Source: Roseibacillus sp. (GTDB taxonomy: Bacteria > Verrucomicrobiota > Verrucomicrobiae > Verrucomicrobiales > Akkermansiaceae). From it: a DNA stretch of 5,032 nt. Made by a program: the position numbers and the translations under genes. Each line of letters opens with the position of its first letter. The stretch's first letter is position 1. The stretch is from the NCBI GenBank assembly GCA_002723015.1, contig PBNG01000065.1, positions 21,953 to 26,984 of the forward strand, written 5' to 3'. Below are positions 1 through 5,032 of the stretch, in pieces. The notes beneath the pieces are model-generated. The model saw only the letters and a program-made list of their open reading frames with translations, was not told where the DNA came from and searched no databases.

Positions 1-619
1 TATCTTCATCGCCCGCGACGACCATCATGGGCGCCTTGATTTTCTCGATAATATCAAAACTCCCCGTATACCCAGGTGCCATCGGAACGAGTGCTGCCCA
101 GATATCTGAATATTCTGCTCCCAAATAGATTGTTCCGCCGCCTCCCATGGAGTGCCCAGCGAGGTAGATCCTCGCGGAATCAACGCTGAACTCGTTGCGA
201 ATAATCCCCAGCACGTTTAGCACATCCTTTTCGCTCAGTTCGCCGAGGTTTTCGGGATCACCAGGAGTTCTGCCGAACAAGCCCTGGCCCTTACCCTGGC
301 TACCGTACCAACCCCTTTCATTATACCCGAAAGGCGCCACAACGAGGTAGCCCCTCTTTTCGGCTTCGACCGTAACACCTTGATAGCGGATTACCTCGTG
401 AGGATTGCTACCAAGCCCATGAAGCAGAACCAGAAGGGGAGCCGGAGTCGCTTTCCTGTAGCTTTCCGGGACGTAGAGCGCGTACTCAATATCCTTCCCA
501 GCTTCCTTGAAAGGGTAGGTTCGTTTCTGAATCTTACCCGGCGCCTCCTGCGCGGAAAGGCTGCTTGTCACACTGACGAACACCAGCGCACGGCATAACA
601 AACTAATGGTTTTGCTCAT
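1..619 (-). CDS. Secreted alpha/beta hydrolase, esterase (PHB-depolymerase/feruloyl-esterase-like), C-terminus cut by window edge
   Basis: The first 206 residues are visible; the gene continues past base 1. It begins with a signal peptide: Lys3, a hydrophobic stretch at about residues 5-20, and a likely signal peptidase I site after Ser-Leu-Ser-Ala (residue 23). The mature part has the alpha/beta-hydrolase order: a strand ending in HGLG at 67-70 (oxyanion region), then the nucleophile elbow GHSMGG at 155-160 with Ser157 as probable nucleophile. The visible part ends in VVAGDED, where Asp206 lies at the usual position of the catalytic acid. The catalytic His would lie outside the window. The family cleaves esters of polymers or plant phenolics, and some relatives are dienelactone hydrolases or S9-type peptidases, so the substrate is not determined. 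The ATG at 619 was chosen because the signal peptide starts directly there. It lies 2 bases after the stop of the upstream gene, which suggests co-transcription and translational coupling. Confidence 0.85.
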   Translation of the reverse strand, partial: MSKTISLLCRALVFVSVTSSLSAQEAPGKIQKRTYPFKEAGKDIEYALYVPESYRKATPAPLLVLLHGLGSNPHEVIRYQGVTVEAEKRGYLVVAPFGYNERGWYGSQGKGQGLFGRTPGDPENLGELSEKDVLNVLGIIRNEFSVDSARIYLAGHSMGGGGTIYLGAEYSDIWAALVPMAPGYTGSFDIIEKIKAPMMVVAGDED

Positions 620-621
620 CT

Positions 622-1593
622 TTACTCAGGCCTGCGGACTCCTCCGGTGAACGCTTCCATCATCCGAATCCCCTGGGTCACCTGTCGAATCGTCCGACTC
701 TGCGACGAATTGAACGCCTCCACCTGTTCCGGTGAAAGCACGTTATTGAGCCCAGAACTCATGGCCTCCTGGTTGGACTGCCAGTCCGCCTCAAGACGCT
801 CTGCAATCCCTGGCTCGGACAACTGGTCCAGGGCCCCCCTGCCCCGCCATCTATCGTCCATGCCCGTCTCTTGCCGGGCATCATACATCACCTCCACGAG
901 TTGGGCTTCCTGCTCAGCGGTGAGAGGAACACCCGCCCCCTCCATCGAGCGACGAAGCCCCTCAACCTGTTCATATTCTTCAAGCCGGGCCTCGTAATTC
1001 TGGTAGCGCTCCCAGTCCGAGTCATCATTGAGAAACTCCCGCATGGCAGCAGACCGTTCCGCATTTTCCTGCTCCCATTTCTCTAGGATGCTCTCCCGGT
1101 CGTCATCTCCGGCCGTCATCAACTCTCCCCAGAGAGCGTCATCCGCATTCGCGGAAGCTCCGGCAACCCCCAAGAAGTAATCACGGTCCTCTTCACTGAG
1201 GGCAAGCTCCTCGATCAGAGGACTGAAGACTTTTCTCGCCTTTCGTTTATTTTGGGTCTCCTCCATGCGCTTTCCGGCATCACTCTCGGCCCACTGTCGA
1301 AACATGTCCCCGAGCACTCTCCTTCGCTCGTCACCCCGGTCCTCTTGATCATCCTCAACGGCCTCACTGTCAGCGGAAACCCGGGTGCTCTTCGCGGGAC
1401 CGGAGGGGCGGGATGGAGAAAGCGGAGCGGAAGCAACCGCAGAACTCGGGAGACGGGTTGAACTTTTGGCCGGTTTCTCCTGTTCTATTTCCGCGACCTT
1501 TTCCTCCAGCTTGGAAACCTTGCCCATCCCCATTACTACCACCACAGCGAGAAGCAGGGCCAGCGTCGTCGATACTATAAATCCAATTTTCAT
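622..1593 (-). CDS. Membrane-anchored helical protein with LTxxQ-like motifs, function unknown
   Basis: I do not recognise a named family. The 323-residue product has one hydrophobic segment at residues 4-22 (signal anchor). A short charged heptad-like stretch follows at about 25-40, then a Ser/Pro/Ala-rich low-complexity linker at 41-75, an acidic patch at 77-89 and a long, charged, mostly helical region to the end. Three short motifs of related form recur in that region: LSEED (132-136), LTAEQ (224-228) and LSPEQ (286-290). They recall the LTxxQ motifs of the periplasmic Spy/CpxP proteins, but the resemblance is limited to these few residues. The likely topology is an N-terminal anchor with the bulk in the periplasm. 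I chose the ATG at 1593 because the membrane segment follows at once. The frame stays open to a GTG at 1761, but the extra 56 residues look non-coding. Only a weak purine run precedes 1593. The secreted esterase follows after 2 bases. Confidence 0.75.
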   Translation of the reverse strand: MKIGFIVSTTLALLLAVVVVMGMGKVSKLEEKVAEIEQEKPAKSSTRLPSSAVASAPLSPSRPSGPAKSTRVSADSEAVEDDQEDRGDERRRVLGDMFRQWAESDAGKRMEETQNKRKARKVFSPLIEELALSEEDRDYFLGVAGASANADDALWGELMTAGDDDRESILEKWEQENAERSAAMREFLNDDSDWERYQNYEARLEEYEQVEGLRRSMEGAGVPLTAEQEAQLVEVMYDARQETGMDDRWRGRGALDQLSEPGIAERLEADWQSNQEAMSSGLNNVLSPEQVEAFNSSQSRTIRQVTQGIRMMEAFTGGVRRPE

Positions 1594-1629
1594 CTCGGTT
1601 ACGCCCCGACTGTTAGCACAGCAGTAGGA

Positions 1630-1650
1630 TTGATACCACCCCGTAATCAA
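1630..1650. repeat. Inverted repeat TTGAT-N11-ATCAA, possible operator
   Basis: Two perfect 5-base arms, TTGAT at 1630-1634 and ATCAA at 1646-1650, are separated by 11 bases. The spacing puts the arm centres about 16 bases apart, roughly one and a half helical turns. The element lies 37 bases upstream of the minus-strand start at 1593 and overlaps the only weak -35-like hexamer seen there. Arms this short can arise by chance, so the operator role is a guess. Confidence 0.2.
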
Positions 1651-1656
1651 GCTCTT

Positions 1657-1670
1657 CTCAGAACCCTGAG
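1657..1670. repeat. Short hairpin CTCAG-N4-CTGAG
   Basis: A perfect 5-base stem with a 4-base loop (AACC on the plus strand) lies in the middle of the divergent gap. No run of T follows on either strand, so it is not an intrinsic terminator. It could form in the untranslated leader of either transcript, or be chance. Confidence 0.2.
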
Positions 1671-1673
1671 CCC

Positions 1674-1683
1674 GAAGATCTTC
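1674..1683. repeat. 10-base palindrome GAAGATCTTC
   Basis: The sequence is a perfect 10-base palindrome in the divergent gap, just beyond the hairpin at 1657-1670. It is long enough to be a half-helix binding site for a dimeric regulator, but no second copy was seen in the gap and its role is unknown. Confidence 0.15.
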
Positions 1684-1765
1684 CTCTTCCCGGGGCATTT
1701 TCAATCCCACCACGATTAGATTCATTGCTTTCCGGCAGCGCCCCACCCCTGTAAAACGCACCTCC

Positions 1766-3685
1766 TTGAGCTCTCACCGGACCACCCTCACCCTTCTCCT
1801 TGTCGCTCTTCTGACCATCGATCCTTCTGCCCGGGAGAGTCAGAACTCCCTCAGGACCTTCCCCGAGAACCCTGCGGAGCTTCCTCCCGGAGCGAGCCTT
1901 CCCGATCCGCTAATCTTCAATGATGGCAGTCGAGTCACAAGCCGGGAGGACTGGAGAGCGCGAAGGCAGGAACTGATCGAACCTCTCCTCTTCTATCAAT
2001 ACGGCCGTATTCCGCCGAGGCCCGATCAGATCGCTGTCACAGTCGATCGCATTCGTGAGCACGCGAGCGGACTGGGGACCGAGGAATGGATGACACTGAT
2101 CATTGGAGCCAAGGAAAAACTGAGAATGCGCATCGTGGTATATGTCCCGCGAACCAAGGGTCCCCACCCGGTCATCATTGAGGAGGATGGATCCCCGGGT
2201 GGAAGTACGAACGCCTCCATGTTCCTGCAGAAAAACTACCTGTTTGTTGAATACGCGAGGGGCGACCTCGCTCCTGACAAACGAGGGAGCATTGGCCCCG
2301 CCCAGCGTGCTTACCCGAACTTTGACTGGGCGATGCTGGCGGTATGGGCCTGGGCCGGAATGCGAGTCGTTGATTACCTTGAGTCCCGCCCCGATGTTGA
2401 TCACGAACGAATTGCAATCACAGGGCACTCGCGCGGAGGCAAGGCTGCTCTACTCGCGGGCGCTTTGGATGAACGGATCGACCTGGTGGCGCCCTGTCAA
2501 TCCGGCGCCGGCGGGGCGGGCTCATCTCGAATCCTCGGGCCGGGAGCTGAGTCCATCGGAATGAACGACAAGCCAAACTGGTATCACAAGCGCATTCTCC
2601 TCTTCGCAGGGAAGGAAGCACACCTCCCCTTTGATCAACACTTCCTCAAAGCACTGGTTGCCCCTCGGGCACTACTCTGCCTCGAGTCCTCAGATGACCT
2701 CTTTGCCAACCCGGTGGGCACACAGGCCACAAGCGAAGCAGCCATGCCGGCATTTCAGCTCTACGGCCGGAAACATGCCAACGGACTCGTCTATCGCCGG
2801 GGAGGACATTCCTATGCAGCCGAGGACTGGAAATCGCTTCTTACTTTTGCAGAGTTCATCTTCTACCAGAGAAATCCTTCCGGGGACTCCAGCTTCTGGC
2901 AGAAACCTCACTCCTTAAGTCCGCTCCCAGAAGCAACTGCACAGCGAACATTCATTCCGATTACTCAACCCGGCAACAAGGCCGATGCAGACCGCCCCCG
3001 GGTTGGATCCCACGGAGCAGTCAATGGCCTTTTTGAAATTGGAAAAGATCGGATCAATAACCTGGACTATTGTGGGTTCCTGAATGCGGTCGCTCGGGAA
3101 GAGGATCCTCATGGCCTCTTCAACTCACGCATGAGCATTCAGCGCGTTCGCGCAGACCAGGGTAAAGGAGCCTTCCTTTACTCGCCCTTTTCGGAAGCCG
3201 CACACCGGCCGGTAAACTACGTGTCGTGGCGGGATGCTGCTCGCTACTGCAACTGGGTTCACGGCGGCAGCACCGAAAGCGGGGCCTACGATCTCACCAA
3301 TTCTACAAACATCTCCATGCGCATGAAGGGAGCGAAGGCATTCCTGCCCACCGAGGATGAGTGGTACAAGGCGGCCTATTACAATCCCCGCAAGAGAGAC
3401 TATAACTACTTCAAGCATGGGATGGGAGGGATTGCTTCCCTACTCGGACCAGGAATCGCAGAAAGCACCCGCGACCAGAGCCCTTTTGGAATGAATGGCA
3501 TGAGCCATCGAGTCTGGGACTGGACAGAGACTCCCGTTGGTTCTCTTTTCCACGGAATACGATCAGGGTCGTGGTTCCAGGGAAACAACCGGCAGGCAGC
3601 TGGCCGCTTTTACAGCAACTCTTCGCTCGAACTGGGAAACATCGGATTTCGGATAGCCCGTCCTCCGGAACAAACGCGTGAGTAG
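1766..3685 (+). CDS. Secreted CE15 glucuronoyl-esterase-like hydrolase fused to a SUMF1/FGE-like domain
   Basis: The 639-residue product has a signal peptide (Arg5, hydrophobic core 8-18, likely cleavage after Pro-Ser-Ala, residue 22), so it acts outside the cytoplasm. Residues about 45-370 match carbohydrate esterase family 15: nucleophile elbow GHSRGGK at 220-226 (Ser222, with Arg223 and Lys226 conserved), the PxQSGAGG stretch at 243-250, LPFDQHFLKALVAPR at 287-301, the SSDDLFANP acid loop at 308-316 and RRGGHSYAAEDW at 344-355 (His348). CE15 enzymes cleave the ester between xylan 4-O-methylglucuronic acid and lignin alcohols. Gln245 sits where fungal enzymes have the catalytic Glu, so the acid is probably Asp310 or Asp311. 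After a linker (371-397), residues about 398-632 match the SUMF1/FGE fold: FLNAV (438-442), NYVSW (484-488), LPTEDEWYKAAYYNP (527-541), VWDW (583-586), SGSW (600-603), GFRIAR (627-632). No Cys follows SGSW, so formylglycine generation is unlikely. The start is TTG, chosen because no ATG or GTG start is available nearby in frame and the signal peptide follows; no Shine-Dalgarno precedes it. First gene of a three-gene cluster. Confidence 0.85.
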   Translation: MSSHRTTLTLLLVALLTIDPSARESQNSLRTFPENPAELPPGASLPDPLIFNDGSRVTSREDWRARRQELIEPLLFYQYGRIPPRPDQIAVTVDRIREHASGLGTEEWMTLIIGAKEKLRMRIVVYVPRTKGPHPVIIEEDGSPGGSTNASMFLQKNYLFVEYARGDLAPDKRGSIGPAQRAYPNFDWAMLAVWAWAGMRVVDYLESRPDVDHERIAITGHSRGGKAALLAGALDERIDLVAPCQSGAGGAGSSRILGPGAESIGMNDKPNWYHKRILLFAGKEAHLPFDQHFLKALVAPRALLCLESSDDLFANPVGTQATSEAAMPAFQLYGRKHANGLVYRRGGHSYAAEDWKSLLTFAEFIFYQRNPSGDSSFWQKPHSLSPLPEATAQRTFIPITQPGNKADADRPRVGSHGAVNGLFEIGKDRINNLDYCGFLNAVAREEDPHGLFNSRMSIQRVRADQGKGAFLYSPFSEAAHRPVNYVSWRDAARYCNWVHGGSTESGAYDLTNSTNISMRMKGAKAFLPTEDEWYKAAYYNPRKRDYNYFKHGMGGIASLLGPGIAESTRDQSPFGMNGMSHRVWDWTETPVGSLFHGIRSGSWFQGNNRQAAGRFYSNSSLELGNIGFRIARPPEQTRE

Positions 3686-4166
3686 CTTCCCACAGCCGGT
3701 GCTTCTCTCCCGAAGCAAGGAAGCAGACCTTGCCGCAGGGACCTTGCCTGTCACAATCAATTTAGTGGACACTTCGCCCCTTACCCGGCTTCACCATCTC
3801 ACCCTCGCCACCAGAGACGTTATTGCATCGCGGGATTTTTTTCTGAAAACCCTCGGATGGAAATCAATCCCTCGCCCCGGCAACATCGACATTGAGGCGG
3901 CGTGGCTTGACATAGGCGACGGGCAGCAATTGCACATCCTCCACGTCGCGGACTTTGAAACCTCGCGATTCGAAGCCGAATTCGGGCGACACTTCGCCTT
4001 TGACTATCCTTTCGCCGAATTTAAATCTCTCAAGAAGCGCCTTCTTGCCCATGGAGCAGAGCTTATTGATCCGATCCGGGAAACGCCTTTCGAACGATTC
4101 TTCTTCCGGGAGCCCAATGGCTACATCTTCGAAATCGTGGATGGCAGCCGGAAACCAGAATCCTGA
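3678..4166 (+). CDS. VOC family protein (glyoxalase/bleomycin-resistance/dioxygenase fold)
   Basis: The 162-residue product has one VOC-type domain at about residues 37-155. It opens with RLHHLTLATRD (37-47) followed by an amphipathic helix ending in FFLKTLGW (54-61). In the middle are QLHILHV (84-90) and RHFAFDYPFAEF (104-115). It closes with REPNGYIFEIVD (144-155), the usual 'DPxGxxxE' ending. Probable metal ligands are His40, His105 and Glu152, with His86 also possible. VOC enzymes use a divalent metal for isomerisation, ring cleavage or thiol addition, and the substrate cannot be told from sequence. There is no signal peptide, so it should be cytoplasmic. The GTG at 3678 overlaps the previous gene by 8 bases and has GGAA 6 bases upstream, which fits coupled translation. 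It leaves 36 unusual residues before the domain; TTG at 3744 or GTG at 3765 would give a more typical length. Confidence 0.85.
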   Translation: MSSFPQPVLLSRSKEADLAAGTLPVTINLVDTSPLTRLHHLTLATRDVIASRDFFLKTLGWKSIPRPGNIDIEAAWLDIGDGQQLHILHVADFETSRFEAEFGRHFAFDYPFAEFKSLKKRLLAHGAELIDPIRETPFERFFFREPNGYIFEIVDGSRKPES

Positions 4167-4196
4167 GAGTGCCACCTCACACCAGACAGTTCCAAA

Positions 4197-5032
4197 ATGA
4201 AGTCTCTCGCCTTCCTCCTGCTCGTCCTGACCCTCTCTTCAGGCATGGGCAGGGACCTTGATTTTTCGCACCCGCTCCCAGATTATTCTCCTTTTACGGA
4301 GAATGAGATCGCGGCTTTTGCCACCGAAGTGCGGACTAGCAATCCGAAGATTCACCGGGGAGGATGGGAATGGGACCGTCTCCTCTCCCGCTATATCGAC
4401 TCCGGGCGAAAGGAGAAGAACGCACTCCCCATTTTGAAGGCCTACTTCATGAGCATCCTCGATCGGCATGCGGAGGCCAGGAAGAAAGGCGAAACCTTCA
4501 CCCTCTTCAATAATCACAAGTCATGGGGAAGTGGCGGCAGGATGCGCATCTTCTCGGAGCTTGTGCGACAGAAGGCGATTAACTCCAGAGAAAAGAACGA
4601 ATTCAAAGCCCTGGTTACAACGAGCCTCCAGTTGGACTTTCCGGATTACTCCGCCATCGAACGAGGTGTCAACAACCGGCCGTTTGGAATCAATGGCGGA
4701 CCTGCTCTCGCCGTCAGCATCTTTCCCGACCACCCCTCCTCCATCCGGCATAAGCCTTGGCTTGAAGCCCTCTGGCGTGAGCTGGTCGAGTATGGTGATA
4801 CCACCGAGACAAATTACTATCCCTATGGCCCTCTCTACCTCCAGGGACTCTATGACATTGCCATGGGCATGGGTAAGTTTGAAACCGACCGCGAATTTCT
4901 CCACCAGCATCTGCGACGCTATCTCTCCTACGTGCATGGAGGAGGAGTTCGTGGAAACCCCAACTCCGGAGTCCGAATCAACCACGGGGAAGGGTCGCGT
5001 GCCCGCATCTATGCAGATCCGTGGAATTCAAG
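4197..5032 (+). CDS. Secreted protein of unknown function, possibly an alpha-helical-toroid polysaccharide-active enzyme; C-terminus cut by window edge
   Basis: An open frame of 278 codons runs from ATG 4197 to the window end without a stop. A signal peptide is clear: Lys2, hydrophobic core 4-13, probable cleavage near Gly-Met-Gly (residues 16-18). The mature part is rich in Trp, Tyr, Asn and His and appears largely helical. Notable stretches are NNRPFGINGGPALAVSIFP (159-177), ETNYYPYGPLYLQGLYDIA (204-222) and RVNH-like GVRINHGEG (258-266). The pattern of Asn-Arg followed by a helix ending in FP, then an acidic residue before Tyr-Tyr and a further helix, recalls the (alpha/alpha) toroid of heparinase II/III or alginate-lyase type proteins, but I cannot name the family. 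The gene lies 30 bases after the VOC gene on the same strand, so it is likely co-transcribed with the CE15 fusion. No Shine-Dalgarno is visible. It could equally be an uncharacterised secreted protein. Confidence 0.75.
   Translation, partial: MKSLAFLLLVLTLSSGMGRDLDFSHPLPDYSPFTENEIAAFATEVRTSNPKIHRGGWEWDRLLSRYIDSGRKEKNALPILKAYFMSILDRHAEARKKGETFTLFNNHKSWGSGGRMRIFSELVRQKAINSREKNEFKALVTTSLQLDFPDYSAIERGVNNRPFGINGGPALAVSIFPDHPSSIRHKPWLEALWRELVEYGDTTETNYYPYGPLYLQGLYDIAMGMGKFETDREFLHQHLRRYLSYVHGGGVRGNPNSGVRINHGEGSRARIYADPWNS

Larger units (their letters stand above)
1594..1765. promoter_or_regulatory. Divergent intergenic region, presumed promoters for both transcription units
   Basis: This 172-base gap separates the minus-strand pair from the plus-strand cluster, so both promoters should lie here or overlap the gene starts. 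I found no convincing -35/-10 pair on either strand. On the minus strand TTGATT (1650-1645) followed about 18 bases later by TACTGC is a weak candidate only. The region does hold three small symmetrical elements: an inverted repeat at 1630-1650, a hairpin at 1657-1670 and a palindrome at 1674-1683. Neither start codon has a strong, well-spaced Shine-Dalgarno sequence. The regulatory role is inferred from gene orientation. Confidence 0.5.

Noticed and set aside
380..598. 72-codon plus-strand open frame
   Set aside because: It is antisense to the N-terminal part of the secreted esterase and has no recognisable features.
1657..1670. Hairpin considered as an intrinsic terminator
   Set aside because: The stem is only 5 bases, no T run follows on either strand, and it lies between divergent starts where no terminator is expected.
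1594..1761. N-terminal extension of the membrane protein to the GTG at 1761
   Set aside because: The added residues show no domain and would place the signal-anchor at residue 60; the ATG at 1593 puts it at the N-terminus as usual.
1910..2428. 172-codon minus-strand open frame inside the CE15 fusion gene
   Set aside because: It is antisense to the strongly supported CE15 domain, shows no recognisable domain or signal, and its composition mirrors the coding strand.
2870..2960. Possible frameshift or gene join between the CE15 and SUMF1 halves
   Set aside because: The frame is continuous, the linker is a normal low-complexity interdomain stretch, and no start with a ribosome-binding site precedes the second domain.
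2948..3661. Annotation as an active sulfatase-modifying (formylglycine-generating) enzyme
   Set aside because: The fold motifs are present, but the active-site cysteines expected after Gly-Ser-Trp are absent and no sulfatase gene is in the window.
4239..4985. Two minus-strand open frames (4239-4517 and 4521-4985)
   Set aside because: They lie opposite a continuous plus-strand frame with a clear signal peptide and protein-like composition, and show no domain of their own.

Overview
The window looks like a bacterial chromosome fragment of moderately high GC. It holds two divergently oriented gene sets separated by about 170 bases. The style of the genes suggests Verrucomicrobiota or the related Planctomycetota: secreted alpha/beta hydrolases, a bacterial CE15-type esterase, a SUMF1-like domain of the 'FLNAV ... 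NYVSW ... LPTEDEWYKAAYYNP' type, a membrane-anchored protein with Leu-Thr/Ser-x-x-Gln motifs, and weak or absent Shine-Dalgarno sequences. This is an inference from gene style; no rRNA or other phylogenetic marker is present.

Left, minus strand (1-1593): a 323-residue protein with one N-terminal membrane segment, a short coiled coil, a low-complexity linker and a charged helical region. It is followed after only 2 bases by a secreted alpha/beta hydrolase (esterase, PHB-depolymerase/feruloyl-esterase-like) whose C-terminus lies beyond the window. The tight spacing indicates one transcription unit.

Middle (1594-1765): the divergent intergenic region. It contains a small inverted repeat, a short hairpin and a 10-base palindrome, but no promoter that can be called with confidence.

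Right, plus strand (1766-5032): three closely packed genes. The first is a 639-residue secreted protein that joins a glucuronoyl-esterase-like CE15 hydrolase to a C-terminal SUMF1/FGE-like domain. It starts at a TTG codon. The second, overlapping it by 8 bases, is a VOC (glyoxalase/dioxygenase fold) protein. The third starts 30 bases after the second and is a secreted protein, cut by the window end, that resembles the alpha-helical toroid of some polysaccharide lyases only loosely.

Taken together, the window reads as a small locus for extracytoplasmic ester and polysaccharide breakdown. The most unusual element is the CE15-SUMF1 fusion. Its SUMF1-like half lacks the cysteines needed for formylglycine generation, and its CE15 half carries Gln where the fungal enzymes have the catalytic Glu. 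No RNA genes, mobile elements, CRISPR arrays or clear terminators were seen.
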